Source of the DNA: Acidimicrobiales bacterium
Lineage (GTDB): Bacteria > Actinomycetota > Acidimicrobiia > Acidimicrobiales > RAAP-2
Assembly (NCBI GenBank): GCA_025351385.1
Contig: JANXWA010000013.1
Location: 1 to 64,000, forward strand
Direction: 5' to 3'
DNA: 64,000 bases
Part shown: positions 18,615 to 27,627 of the stretch, in pieces
How positions within the stretch are numbered: position 1 is the first letter of the stretch
Layout: each line of letters opens with the position of its first letter
Notes under the pieces: model-generated
Seen by the model: only the letters and a program-made list of their open reading frames with translations
The model's database searches: none
What the model was told of the DNA's origin: nothing
Made by a program: the position numbers and the translations under genes

Positions 18615-19667
18615 GTGACTGATCGCCGCCCCTTTCTGTACGAATCCCACGTCGATCTGGGGGCCAAGATCGTTCCCTTCGGCGGCTGGGAGATGCCGCT
18701 GCAGTACGCGACCGGCACCGTCGCCGAGCACCTGGCCTGTCGGCACGACGCCGTCGTCTTCGACGTCAGCCACCTCGGTACGGTGCGCTGCGACGGCCCC
18801 GGAATGTTCGACGCGCTGCAGAACACGCTCACCAATGACCTGCGAAAGGTCGAGCCCGGTCGGGCCCAATACACCCACCTGCTCAACGACGCCGGCTTCG
18901 TCGTCGACGACATCATCGTGTGGTGGATGGGCGACGAGGAGTTCGACGTGATGCCCAACGCCTCGAACACCTCGGGGGTCACTGGGGCGCTACCAGGTGT
19001 CGACGTGACGAGCGAGCGGTGCATCCTCGCCGTTCAGGGTCCCCAGGCGCGCGCCAAGGTCGCCACCGTGGACCAGCGTTTCGCGGACGTGGGACGCTTT
19101 CGAACGACCCGATTCGACTACGCCGGGGTCGAGGTGCGAGTCGCTGGCACCGGCTACACCGGTGAGGCCGGACTGGAGATCGCCGTGCCCAACGAGGCGG
19201 CCGAACAGATGCTGGCGTCAATCGTCGCGGCCGGCATTACCCCGGCCGGACTGGGCGCGCGCGACACCCTCCGTCTGGAGGCCGCCCTGCCGCTCTACGG
19301 CCATGAACTGACGCTGGCGTCGACGACCTTGGAGGCACACCTCGGATGGGTCCTCGGCTGGGACAAGGAGACCTTTCGCGGACGCGAGGCGGTTGAGCAC
19401 GAGCGTGCTCGGGGCGTCGAACGGGGTCTCACCGGGGTCATCGTCGAGGGACGCCAACCTCTTCGAGACGGCGGTGAGGTGCTGATCGATGGTGCGAGCG
19501 TCGGGGTCCTGACCTCGGGGAACTTCTCACCGGTGCTCGAGTGCGGCATTGGCATGGGTCTCTTGGCGGGCGATCTGACTGCGGGGACGCCCGTCTCGGT
19601 GGCGCTGCGCGGCCGCGAGATCGCGGCCACTGTCGTCGACCTCCCGTTCGTTCGAAAGGTGAAGTGA
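18615..19667 (+). CDS. gcvT: glycine cleavage system T protein (aminomethyltransferase)
   Basis: 350 residues. GcvT moves the methylene group from the H-protein arm to tetrahydrofolate and releases ammonia. Motifs: FGGWEMPLQYATG, VFDVSHLGTV, QYTHLLNDAGFVVDD (conserved folate-site Asp), GTGYTGEAGLEI, GLGARDTLRLEAALPLYGHEL. GTG at 18615 is preferred over GTG at 18606 because TAGAGT (18602-18607) ends 7 nt before it and would otherwise overlap the start. First gene of gcvT-gcvPA-gcvPB. No glycine riboswitch in the short upstream gap. Confidence 0.95.
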   Translation: MTDRRPFLYESHVDLGAKIVPFGGWEMPLQYATGTVAEHLACRHDAVVFDVSHLGTVRCDGPGMFDALQNTLTNDLRKVEPGRAQYTHLLNDAGFVVDDIIVWWMGDEEFDVMPNASNTSGVTGALPGVDVTSERCILAVQGPQARAKVATVDQRFADVGRFRTTRFDYAGVEVRVAGTGYTGEAGLEIAVPNEAAEQMLASIVAAGITPAGLGARDTLRLEAALPLYGHELTLASTTLEAHLGWVLGWDKETFRGREAVEHERARGVERGLTGVIVEGRQPLRDGGEVLIDGASVGVLTSGNFSPVLECGIGMGLLAGDLTAGTPVSVALRGREIAATVVDLPFVRKVK

Positions 19668-19668
19668 C

Positions 19669-21033
19669 GTGGCCGACTACCTGCCACACACCCCCGCCGA
19701 GGTCGACGCGATGTTGGGCTTCTTGGGAATGGACTCCTTCGAGCAGCTCTTCGCCCACATTCCGCCGGCCGTTCGGCTCTCGCAGGGACTGGACCTGCCC
19801 GACGGATTGAGTGAGCCCGACGTCGCGGCCGATTTGGTTCGGCTGACCTCGGCGAACCGCGCTCAGACGGGTCTCATGACCTGTTTCGCCGGGGGTGGCG
19901 TCTACGACCACGAGGTCCCGGCGGTCGTCAAACAGCTCGCCGGTCGCTCGGAGTTCGTCACCGCCTACACGCCGTACCAGCCCGAAGTGGCCCAGGGTGT
20001 CCTGCAGGCGATTTTCGAATACCAGACGCTCGTGTCGCGGCTCTCCGGCCTGCCCATCCCCAATGCGTCTCTCTACGACGGCGCGACCGCGATGGTAGAG
20101 GGACTGAACATGGCGACCGGCGCCACCGGTCGCAACAAGATGGTGATCTCCGCCGGCGTCCATCCCCACTGGCGATCAGTCGCCGCGACGTTCGCGCGCG
20201 GCACCGGACACGAAATCGTCGTAGTGCCGCTGAAGGACGGCGTTACCGATTGGGACAGCGTCGACGCGACGGGAGCGGCCGCCATCGTGGCGGCCTATCC
20301 GAACTATCTGGGCGTGTTGGAGGACATGACGGCGGCCAAGCTGCTCGCCGTCGCGAACGGGGCCTTATTCATTCTCGGCACCGATCCGGTCGCCGCGGGC
20401 GTCTTGAAGACGGCCGGCCAGTGGGGGGCCGACGTCTTCGTGGGCGAGGGCCAACCGTTCGGGACTCCGCTCGCCTTCGGCGGTCCGTTCCTTGGACTAT
20501 TCGCCTGCACCCAGGACCAGGTCCGACGCCTACCCGGGCGCATCGTCGGCGAGACGGTCGATTCGAACGACCGGCGATCGTTCGTCACGACGTTGCGCGC
20601 CCGCGAGCAGGACATTCGGCGCGAGAAGGCGACGTCCAACGTCTGCACCAACCAGACCCTGATGGCCGTGACCGCCGCGATCCAACTCGGTTGGCTCGGC
20701 ACGCAGGGCCTGCGCGAGGTGGCGACCCGCTGCGCGCAGGGGGCGCACTACCTCTTCGACCAGCTCGTCGGCATCGACGGCGTGACGGCCGTCTCCACCC
20801 AGCCCTTCTTTCGCGAGTTCGCGGTCCACGTGGGCCAGGACGCCTCGATCGTGCTGAGTGAGATGGCCGTCCACGGCGTGCTCGGTGGACTCTCGGTCCG
20901 GTCGCTTTGCGGGAACAGCGATCCTTCGGTCGCGGGCGCCTTGGACGACGTGATACTCGTGACGGTGACCGAACGACGGACCAAAGATGAGATCGACCAC
21001 TACGTTGACGTGCTCCGAAAGGTGGTCCGCTGA
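19669..21033 (+). CDS. gcvPA: glycine dehydrogenase (decarboxylating) subunit 1
   Basis: 454 residues, the N-terminal half of the split P protein. With GcvPB it decarboxylates glycine on PLP and passes the aminomethyl group to lipoyl-GcvH. Motifs: FAGGGVYDHEVPAVV, YTPYQPEVAQGVLQAIFEYQT, LYDGATAMVEG, VGEGQPFGTPLAFGGP. GTG start 1 nt after the gcvT stop; its stop overlaps the gcvPB ATG. Confidence 0.96.
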   Translation: MADYLPHTPAEVDAMLGFLGMDSFEQLFAHIPPAVRLSQGLDLPDGLSEPDVAADLVRLTSANRAQTGLMTCFAGGGVYDHEVPAVVKQLAGRSEFVTAYTPYQPEVAQGVLQAIFEYQTLVSRLSGLPIPNASLYDGATAMVEGLNMATGATGRNKMVISAGVHPHWRSVAATFARGTGHEIVVVPLKDGVTDWDSVDATGAAAIVAAYPNYLGVLEDMTAAKLLAVANGALFILGTDPVAAGVLKTAGQWGADVFVGEGQPFGTPLAFGGPFLGLFACTQDQVRRLPGRIVGETVDSNDRRSFVTTLRAREQDIRREKATSNVCTNQTLMAVTAAIQLGWLGTQGLREVATRCAQGAHYLFDQLVGIDGVTAVSTQPFFREFAVHVGQDASIVLSEMAVHGVLGGLSVRSLCGNSDPSVAGALDDVILVTVTERRTKDEIDHYVDVLRKVVR

Positions 21034-22544
21034 TGGCGACGATTCTGCCCGGAGGTCGTGCGGCGTCGGCGCCGCTCGTCGGCCACGGCACCGAGCCGAC
21101 CATGTTCGAGATGTCGGCACCCGGGCGCACGGCGTTCCAGCTGCGCACGACTGGCGTGCCGGCGACGCCGCTGTCCGATCTCGTGCCCTCAGCGCACCTG
21201 AACCCCGACGTCGTGCCCATTGCCGAGGTCTCCGAACGGGACCTCGTCGGTCACTTCACGCGCCTCTCACACCGACAGTTCTCGGTCGACCTCGGGATGT
21301 ACCCGCTCGGTTCGTGCACGATGAAGTACAACCCCAAGTTCTGCGACGCCGTGGCGGCCGACCCGGGCTTCAACTCGGTCCACCCCGGCGCGCCGGCCTC
21401 GCTCACCCAAGGCTGGCTCGAACTGCTCGCCCAGGTTGAGGAGAGGCTCTGTGCGGTGACCGGCATGAGCGCCGCGACCCTGCAACCGGCGGCCGGCGCG
21501 GCGGGCGAGCTGACCGGCCTCTTGTTGATGCGCGCATATCACAGTGACAACGGCAACGCGCGCACGCGGATCCTGATTCCGGACTCGGCCCACGGCACCA
21601 ACCCGGCGTCGGTGACCCTTGGGGGCTATCAGGTGACCACGATCCCGTCGAACGACCGGGGTCTAGTCGACCTCGACAAGTTGAAGGCGGCCCTCGGTCC
21701 CGACGTGGCCGGCATCATGCTCACCAATCCTAACACGCTCGGCCTCTTCGAGGAGGAGATCACCGAGATCGCGGCGGCGGTGCACGACGTGGGCGGACTG
21801 CTGTACTACGACGGCGCGAACCTCAACGCGATCCTGGGCGTGGTGCGACCCGGTGACATGGGCTTCGACATCGTGCACATGAACCTCCACAAGACATTCG
21901 CCACGCCCCACGGTGGGGGAGGGCCGGGGGCCGGCCCGGTCGCGGTGTCAAGTCGCCTCGTGGACTTCCTGCCCGGCCCGAGGGCGACACGACTCGCCGA
22001 TGGCACGTTCGACTGGGTGACGCCCTCGAAGTCGATCGGCCGCGTCCACGGCTGGCACGGCAACGCCCTGGTGCTCGCGCGAGCGCTGGCGTACATCAAC
22101 GTCCACGGCGGCGACGGACTGACGCGCGTCGCCCAGCACGCCGTGCTGAACGCGAACTGGCTTCGACAGCGCCTCGCGGCGACGTTGCCGGCCGCCTACG
22201 ACCGGGTATGCATGCACGAGTGCGTGCTCACGGCGACTCCGTTGAAGACGAAGTACGGCGTGCGGGGACTGGACGTGGCGAAGGCCCTCTTGGAAGAGGG
22301 CTTCCACTCGCCGACGGTCTACTTCCCATTGATCGTCGAAGAGGCGTTGATGTTCGAACCGACCGAGACTGAGAGTCTTCAGACCCTAGAGGCCCTGGCC
22401 CAGGCCGTCGAGCGCATCGCCCAACGGGCCATGGACGACCCGGAGTCGCTCCACCACGCGCCTCAGACGACCCCCGTCTCTCGCGTCGACGAAGCACGTG
22501 CGGCGCGACACCTGATTCCGACCGAAGACGCGGCGAACCGCTAG
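21033..22544 (+). CDS. gcvPB: glycine dehydrogenase (decarboxylating) subunit 2
   Basis: 503 residues, the catalytic half of the split P protein. PLP binds the lysine in MNLHKTFATPHGGGGPG. SHRQFSVDLGMYPLGSCTMKYNP and AHGTNPASVT are also diagnostic. Overlaps gcvPA by one base. The last 12 residues after ARAARHL are not conserved in the family as I know it and coincide with the edge of the permease remnant that follows, so the C-terminus may have been altered by the event that created that remnant. Confidence 0.95.
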   Translation: MATILPGGRAASAPLVGHGTEPTMFEMSAPGRTAFQLRTTGVPATPLSDLVPSAHLNPDVVPIAEVSERDLVGHFTRLSHRQFSVDLGMYPLGSCTMKYNPKFCDAVAADPGFNSVHPGAPASLTQGWLELLAQVEERLCAVTGMSAATLQPAAGAAGELTGLLLMRAYHSDNGNARTRILIPDSAHGTNPASVTLGGYQVTTIPSNDRGLVDLDKLKAALGPDVAGIMLTNPNTLGLFEEEITEIAAAVHDVGGLLYYDGANLNAILGVVRPGDMGFDIVHMNLHKTFATPHGGGGPGAGPVAVSSRLVDFLPGPRATRLADGTFDWVTPSKSIGRVHGWHGNALVLARALAYINVHGGDGLTRVAQHAVLNANWLRQRLAATLPAAYDRVCMHECVLTATPLKTKYGVRGLDVAKALLEEGFHSPTVYFPLIVEEALMFEPTETESLQTLEALAQAVERIAQRAMDDPESLHHAPQTTPVSRVDEARAARHLIPTEDAANR

Positions 22545-22566
22545 ATCGCACATTGCGACGTCGGCG

Positions 22567-22962
22567 GTGGTCGCCCAAGCGTCGATGACCTTCCTCATCG
22601 CGCTGGTGGCGGGACTCGTCTGGGGGATCATCAACGGCTTCGGTGTCTTGGCGACGACCTTGTTGATCGGCACCGTCATCGTCTACTGCCTGGGAGCTGT
22701 TGGTCTGCCCAGCCTCTATCGTCGCGAGCACCCGTCCGAGTTCAGTCCGGTCAAGCACATCATGGTGCCCCTGCTGGCCCTGGCACCCCTGGTGTACGTG
22801 ATGTATCGCACGGTGTGGCCGGTTCCGGCCTACCCCTTCAACGTGCCGGCGTACCTCTCGATGGTGTGGATTGTCATCGGCTTCGGATTCGTGGCGCTCG
22901 TGACCAGTCGCAGCAAGGGCAAGCTCGACGACGCGGTCGCGCTCTTCAGTTCGGAGGACTAA
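22567..22962 (+). pseudogene. APC permease, C-terminal remnant
   Basis: 131 residues that match only the last third (helices 10-12) of an APC-family permease: a helix ending GFGVLATTLLIGTVIVYCLG, a basic loop LYRREHPSEF, KHIMVPLLALAPLVYV, and a last helix with a tail. Family-like sequence (SHIATSAVVAQ) reaches upstream of the GTG start to about 22519, inside the end of gcvPB in another frame, so about 350 N-terminal residues are missing and the break lies near 22510-22545. Two intact APC permeases are at 11593 and 31165. It may be a deletion relic or an assembly join. Stop shared (CTAA) with the convergent MarR gene. Confidence 0.6.
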
Positions 22963-23483
22963 CCGAGCGACCTGTCGTTGATGGAGTGGGTGACCTTTCG
23001 AAGAAGGCGCGCGAGCTCGCGTTGTTCGGTCCCGGTGAGACTCCGCAAGGCCTCTTGCTCGTGACGGTTGAAGAACGGGAACAGTTCTGCGATGAGTCGC
23101 TCACCGGCGGCCGTTAGCCCGATGGACACACGTCGGCGATCGTCCATGTGCGGGGTGCGCTTGATGAGCTTGCGGCTCTGGAGGGTCTTGATCACGCCGG
23201 TCAGGGTTCCCTTGGTGACACCGGCCTCCTCGGCGACGTGTCCGGTCTCCTGGACGCCCCAGATCCACAGGATCCACAGCACGGTGAACGCGACCCAGCT
23301 CAGGTCGTACTCGGCGAGGACCGTGCGTTCCATGTGATTGCGAATCGCGGTGCTCGTTCGATAGACGTTGGAGATCGCACTCATCGCCGTGAAGTCGAAG
23401 TCCTGACCCTTCAGCCGAGCCTTGATGTCCCTCTCCGCCTTCAGCACGATCGCCGGAGACGCGGATCCGATGCGGCGGCTCAT
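22959..23483 (-). CDS. MarR-family transcriptional regulator
   Basis: 174 residues. A winged helix-turn-helix sits at about residues 80-145: ETGHVAEEAGVTKGTLTGVIKTLQSRKLI followed by the wing MDDRRRVSIGLTAAGERL, which is classic MarR. It is the last gene of a five-gene operon for aromatic ring cleavage, overlapping the gene before it by 1 nt. HpaR, the repressor of homoprotocatechuate catabolism in E. coli, is also MarR type, so it is the natural candidate for the operator found at 27530 and 30194. That link is inference. Confidence 0.88.
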   Translation of the reverse strand: MSRRIGSASPAIVLKAERDIKARLKGQDFDFTAMSAISNVYRTSTAIRNHMERTVLAEYDLSWVAFTVLWILWIWGVQETGHVAEEAGVTKGTLTGVIKTLQSRKLIKRTPHMDDRRRVSIGLTAAGERLIAELFPFFNRHEQEALRSLTGTEQRELARLLRKVTHSINDRSLG

Positions 23484-24280
23484 CAGCGAGAATGCAGCGT
23501 CGTGCCGCCGGCGAACGTCGTGCCGACACTACGGAAGTAGCCGCCGATGATCTCGAGGGGGGCAAGGCGCACCAGCTCCTCGGTGGGGGACTCGAAGAGC
23601 TCAAGAGTTGCACTGCCACCCCAGACGGGACCGAGCTCGACGTTGACGCCCGACATCGTCACTACCTCGTCGAGCGAGTCCGACCCGTTGAGCTCGATGC
23701 TCGGGAACCATCGATGGTGCAACATGGCGTGACCGTTGACGAACCCGTTCGAGTCCGCCGGGCCCTCGAGGGTGACGGTCGCATTGGCGAGTCGTCGGTC
23801 GCCGGCCGCCAGGGTCATGCCGAACTGGCCGCCCGGCTCGAGTCGGGGGCCGGCGCTGCCCACGGAGATCGGCCGGCTCTGGTAGATCGAGCCGAGCTTC
23901 TTGGGGTAGCCCTGGAGGTAGCCGCGCACGAGCGCGAAGTCCCGGTCGACCCAGATAAAGACGCACCGACTGTAGAGCTGGCCCTCGTAGCGACAGCGCA
24001 CCACGACGAAGGCCTCCTTGTACTGCGAGCGCACGGGGTCGAGGATCTCCATGTGGTCGTCGCCGCAACTCTGCCAATCGGCCCAGATGAAGGCGACGGC
24101 ACCGGGGTCCTCGTCGTCGTTGGCGAGGTCGACGTCCGGTGGCAGGACGGCGCGAACGTGAGAGGGGTCGGTTCGGTACTCGACCGTCAGGAGGTCGCCA
24201 GAGTAGTGCCAAGGCGCCGGCGGCAGCAGTGACGCGTCGCCGGACTCGGTGCGCGGGAAGGGAAGTCCTCGAAGCGCCAT
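23483..24280 (-). CDS. acetoacetate decarboxylase-family protein
   Basis: 265 residues. The ADC-fold signature GYPKKLGSIY holds Lys127-Lys128, matching the Schiff-base Lys115/Lys116 pair of clostridial acetoacetate decarboxylase. VVVRCRYEGQLYSRCVFIWVD fits the preceding strand. Members act on acetoacetate or on other keto-acids, including aldol and hydratase chemistry. Its place between hpaD and the MarR gene is where E. coli has hpaF, so it may process the ring-cleavage product; that is inference. ATG at 24280 makes a 4-nt overlap with the upstream dioxygenase gene. Confidence 0.78.
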   Translation of the reverse strand: MALRGLPFPRTESGDASLLPPAPWHYSGDLLTVEYRTDPSHVRAVLPPDVDLANDDEDPGAVAFIWADWQSCGDDHMEILDPVRSQYKEAFVVVRCRYEGQLYSRCVFIWVDRDFALVRGYLQGYPKKLGSIYQSRPISVGSAGPRLEPGGQFGMTLAAGDRRLANATVTLEGPADSNGFVNGHAMLHHRWFPSIELNGSDSLDEVVTMSGVNVELGPVWGGSATLELFESPTEELVRLAPLEIIGGYFRSVGTTFAGGTTLHSR

Positions 24281-25164
24281 CAGATCGCTCCCGTCCATCC
24301 GTCGGCCGGCCGGTCGAACCAGACGTGCACCTGACCCGTGCCGATTGAGTTCTCGTAGTCCGAGTACATCCGGCCCGGGGCCGTGCACGCCGCACCGCCG
24401 AGGGCGTGGATCATCATCTGGTAGTGGCCGAAGTGCCCCTCGGGCCGCACTGACGTGAACTGGTCCATCTCCTCGACGACCTGCGCGTGGTCACCTCTTT
24501 CGAGAGCGTCGATGACGCGGTGGTCCCAGTACCGGGCCTCGTCAGAGTAGATGTGCTCTTCGGGGGCGGCTTCATGACGTCGAAGGTCGCGCAACTTGTG
24601 AAACGTGTGGCTGACCGCTCCGGAGGCGATCAGCACCACGCGCAGGTCACTGCGACGGACCGCCTCGGCGACCACCTTGCCGACAGTCGCAAAATCTCGG
24701 CTGTCGGCCGTCTGGCAGACGCCGATGGACGTCCAGGCCTCGTCGCCCTGCAGGAACGGCAGGAAGTTCAAGGTCGCGTACTCGACGGGTAGGTGCTCGT
24801 TATCGATCGCAGTTATCCAGCACTCGTCGGTCTCGTCGGCGATCGTGCCGATCAAGCGCGCGAATTCGGGGTTGCCCGGCATGTCGTAGGGCACGCTCGA
24901 CATGCCGCGGGGCAGTTCGCCACTGGTGAAGAATCCCATCCGCCGCTCCGCGGCGGTGACCACGAACTCGACTGTCGTGAACCAGTGACTGTCGAAGACC
25001 AGTACAAGGTCGGGCTTCACCACGTCGAAGACCTCACCGCGCAGGCGGTGCAGTCCGGAGTACAGAGTGCTCTCGTGGCCGTCGTTCAGCTCGCGGCGCA
25101 ACCCATCAGGCAGGACAATGGTCGGTACGTGCGCGAGAAGACCAGCGCCGACGATTTCACCCAT
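24280..25164 (-). CDS. hpaD: 3,4-dihydroxyphenylacetate 2,3-dioxygenase-like (LigB class III extradiol)
   Basis: 294 residues. The match to E. coli HpaD runs the whole length: HVPTIVL with His12, VVKPDLVLVFDSHWF with His60, FFTSGELPRGMSSVPYDMPGNPE, LPVEYATLNFLPFL, VVLIASGAVSHTFH and the terminal GTGQVHVWF. Class III enzymes use Fe(II) held by two His and a Glu to open catechols next to the hydroxyls. Homoprotocatechuate is the best substrate guess. ATG at 25164 with an 8-nt overlap with the preceding gene; an upstream extension is not family-like. Third gene of the operon. Confidence 0.84.
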   Translation of the reverse strand: MGEIVGAGLLAHVPTIVLPDGLRRELNDGHESTLYSGLHRLRGEVFDVVKPDLVLVFDSHWFTTVEFVVTAAERRMGFFTSGELPRGMSSVPYDMPGNPEFARLIGTIADETDECWITAIDNEHLPVEYATLNFLPFLQGDEAWTSIGVCQTADSRDFATVGKVVAEAVRRSDLRVVLIASGAVSHTFHKLRDLRRHEAAPEEHIYSDEARYWDHRVIDALERGDHAQVVEEMDQFTSVRPEGHFGHYQMMIHALGGAACTAPGRMYSDYENSIGTGQVHVWFDRPADGWTGAI

Positions 25165-26626
25165 GGGTAGTTCCTTCCTTAATCTGCAGTGTCTTGAGGT
25201 CCGAGTAGAAGTCGAGGGCGTAGTCGCCGCCCTCGCGGCCGATGCCGCTGATGCCGGTGCCTCCGAAGGGGGCCGTGAGGTCGCGAACAAGGAAGCAGTT
25301 CACCCAGATGGTGCCGGCGCGCAACTGCTCGCCCAGACGTTCGGCCCGTGCCTCGCTGCTCGTGAAGACGATCGCCGATAGTCCATACGAGGTCGAGTTG
25401 GCGAGACGCACCGCCTCGGTTTCGTCCGAGAACGTCTGCAGTGTGAGCACGGGTCCGAAGACCTCACGCTGGACGATCTCGGAGTTGTTGGTGCGCGGTT
25501 CGATGAGCGTCGGCACATACCAAAGCCCGTCAGGCCGCTCACGATCGCCACCGAACACCACGACGTCGCCGTTCGCCCGTGCCCGTTCCACGAATCCCTC
25601 GACCCGGGCCAGGTGGTCAGGATGGATGAGCGGCGAGATCGTGGTCGAGGGATCGCGGCTGTCACCGAGACGGTGCCGGCGAGTGGCCTCTTCGAACCGT
25701 TCGACGAACTGGTCCCGGACCGATGCGTCGACCAGGAGACGGGTGCCCGCGAGGCAGACCTGACCTGCGTCGTCGTACATGACGGCGGCCTTCAGAGCGG
25801 CGGCATCGAGATCGGCGTCGGCGAAGACCATGAACGGGCCCTTGCCGCCCAGCTCGGCGGTGAAGGGAACGAGGTGCGTGGCCGCGGCTTCGCCGATGGT
25901 CCGTCCGGTCTCGGGTGATCCGGTGAAGGAAATCCGACGGACCCGAGGGTCGTTGACGAGTGACGAACCGGCCTCATTGCCGTAGCCCTGGACGACGTTG
26001 AATACGCCGGGAGGAAAGTCGGCCTCGCTCACGAGGTCCATCAGCATCGAGCAACTGAGCGGCGACCATTCGGCTGGCTTCAGGACAACCGTGTTGCCGG
26101 CCGCGAGGGCCGGGGCGCACTTCCACGTCGACAGCATGAACGGCGCGTTCCACGGTGTGATCACGACCGTTGGCCCTGCGGGCATACGAAGCACCGTGTT
26201 CTGCGTCCCGTTGGACGACCAACGTCGAGGGCGATAGTCACGCGCGAGCTCGGCGTACGCACGGAAATTTCGTGCACCCCGAGAAATGACGCGTTGTCGG
26301 AGGCTCTCCTCGAGCATCGCCATGTCGAGACACTCAACATGGGCAATCCGCTCTACGTCGCGGTCGATCAGGTCGGCGAGCCTGTCCAGGTACGCTCCAC
26401 GCTCCACAACCGAAAGGGCGGACCAGTGGGTGAAGGCGTCGGAGGCCGCGGAGACGGCGAGTTCGGCCTCGCGAGCATCCCCCCGCGCGACGTCAGCCAG
26501 CTTCCACGTCCAGTCGAGGGGTGACCGATCTTCGAACGTTCGCTCCGAAGAGACCCTCACGCCGTTGATGAAGTGGTCGGGCGAGATGCTGACACCGTCG
26601 ACGTCGATTCGGGGCGAGGCGCTCAC
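25157..26626 (-). CDS. hpaE: aldehyde dehydrogenase, 5-carboxymethyl-2-hydroxymuconate semialdehyde type
   Basis: 489 residues, the same size as HpaE. Catalytic Cys291 lies in DAGQVCLAGTR, general base Glu258 in AELGGKGP, and Asn160 in ITPWNAPF. It would oxidise the semialdehyde made by the neighbouring dioxygenase with NAD. VFGPVLTLQTF and ISGIGREGGDYALDFY complete the fold. GTG at 26626 overlaps the stop of the preceding gene by 4 nt. Specificity comes from context; the enzyme fold is certain. Confidence 0.85.
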   Translation of the reverse strand: MSASPRIDVDGVSISPDHFINGVRVSSERTFEDRSPLDWTWKLADVARGDAREAELAVSAASDAFTHWSALSVVERGAYLDRLADLIDRDVERIAHVECLDMAMLEESLRQRVISRGARNFRAYAELARDYRPRRWSSNGTQNTVLRMPAGPTVVITPWNAPFMLSTWKCAPALAAGNTVVLKPAEWSPLSCSMLMDLVSEADFPPGVFNVVQGYGNEAGSSLVNDPRVRRISFTGSPETGRTIGEAAATHLVPFTAELGGKGPFMVFADADLDAAALKAAVMYDDAGQVCLAGTRLLVDASVRDQFVERFEEATRRHRLGDSRDPSTTISPLIHPDHLARVEGFVERARANGDVVVFGGDRERPDGLWYVPTLIEPRTNNSEIVQREVFGPVLTLQTFSDETEAVRLANSTSYGLSAIVFTSSEARAERLGEQLRAGTIWVNCFLVRDLTAPFGGTGISGIGREGGDYALDFYSDLKTLQIKEGTTHG

Positions 26627-27516
26627 GATTGGAATCTCGGGCGGACCTGTGGGTAGGGAAGTTGGTCCCGTGCGGTCGGAAGTGGCCGGCGTTGGCCGCG
26701 GAACTCCCACTCGGCCCCGAGGGCGGTGGAGAGGACCTCCTCGGTGGCGGTCGGCTGTGCTCCCACCTCGTCACTCACCGGCGTCGGGCCTTCCACGATG
26801 TGGTTGGTCAAAACTCCGAGGCCCTCGACCTCTACTGAGACCGAGTCGCCGGGCTGTACCGGCCTCGAGACGGCTGGGGTGCCCGAAAGGATGATGTCAC
26901 CGGGAACGAGGGTGATGAGGCGGGCCAGGTCGGTTACGAGGTAGTGCATGTCCCACGCCATCTCGTCGGTCGAGCCGTCCTGCTTCACCTCGCCATTGAC
27001 CGTCGTTCGCATTGTCTTGTTGGCGAAGTCCCAATCGGTGACGAGTCCCGGTCCGATCGGACAGAGGGTGTCAGCGCCCTTCACTCGCAGCATCGATCCC
27101 GCGTCGGTGTCACGAAAATCATGCAGCCCGTAGTCGTTGGCGATCGTGTAGCCAGCGATGTAGTGGGCCGCGTCGCCGAGCGAGATGTTGCGAGCGGTGC
27201 GTCCAATGACGATGGCGATCTCCCCTTCGAAGTTGAGGTAGTGGCAGTTCGACGGACGCACGACGGCGGCGCCGTGACTGTTGAGCGCACTAATTGGCTT
27301 GTGGAAGTAGGTGGGCGCGGGAGGGAGCTCCACGCCGAACTCTCGCACCCGCGAGATGTGGTTGAGGTGACAGCAGATGATCTTGGTGGGTGAGACGGGC
27401 GGCAGGTGCACTGCCGTCGCTGCCTCCACCCGGCGGCCGTCGCGCGCGACCAGCGAGTCACCGTCGACGACGACGTCAACGGTGTTCCCGTCGAGCAGGA
27501 CCCTTCGATATTCCAC
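26623..27516 (-). CDS. fumarylacetoacetate hydrolase-family protein (HpaG-like)
   Basis: 297 residues with one FAH domain. Metal ligands are in LNFEGEIAIVIGR (ExE) and in the Asp of NDYGLHDFRDTD; LSGTPAV near the end is also typical. In the homoprotocatechuate pathway HpaG is a two-domain FAH protein that isomerises and decarboxylates 5-oxopent-3-ene-1,2,5-tricarboxylate; a single-domain protein could do one of these steps or use a homodimer. First gene of the operon, so the order is G, E, D as in E. coli. GTG start; promoter at 27558-27586 with an operator just inside the transcript. Confidence 0.78.
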   Translation of the reverse strand: MEYRRVLLDGNTVDVVVDGDSLVARDGRRVEAATAVHLPPVSPTKIICCHLNHISRVREFGVELPPAPTYFHKPISALNSHGAAVVRPSNCHYLNFEGEIAIVIGRTARNISLGDAAHYIAGYTIANDYGLHDFRDTDAGSMLRVKGADTLCPIGPGLVTDWDFANKTMRTTVNGEVKQDGSTDEMAWDMHYLVTDLARLITLVPGDIILSGTPAVSRPVQPGDSVSVEVEGLGVLTNHIVEGPTPVSDEVGAQPTATEEVLSTALGAEWEFRGQRRPLPTARDQLPYPQVRPRFQS

Positions 27517-27529
27517 GGCGCCCCCAGAA

Positions 27530-27547
27530 TCGTTTGCTACGAAATGA
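27530..27547. promoter_or_regulatory. operator site 1, ring-cleavage/ligase divergent promoter
   Basis: TCGTTTG-CTAC-GAAATGA, an inverted repeat with 5 of 7 arm matches, aligned with the perfect site at 30194. It lies just downstream of the predicted transcription start of the minus-strand operon, where a bound repressor would block it. Confidence 0.55.
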
Positions 27548-27549
27548 TG

Positions 27550-27579
27550 TTGTAAGGATAGTAAGTTGCTTCCTACGTT
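27550..27579 (+). promoter_or_regulatory. promoter of the glutamine synthetase-like gene
   Basis: On the plus strand, TTGTAA (27550-27555) and TACGTT (27574-27579) are 18 bp apart. It overlaps the divergent promoter, so the two units can hardly be transcribed independently. A ribosome site (GTGAGGGGGCAAC) precedes the ATG at 27628. Confidence 0.5.
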
Positions 27580-27586
27580 CCATCAA
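27558..27586 (-). promoter_or_regulatory. promoter of the ring-cleavage operon
   Basis: On the minus strand, TTGATG (27581-27586) and TACTAT (27558-27563) are separated by 17 bp, a good sigma-70-type pair. Transcription would start near 27551, giving a leader of about 35 nt before the GTG at 27516. Confidence 0.6.
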
Positions 27587-27627
27587 GGCAAAGTGCTACT
27601 TTTCCCAAGGTGTCGTGAGGGGGCAAC

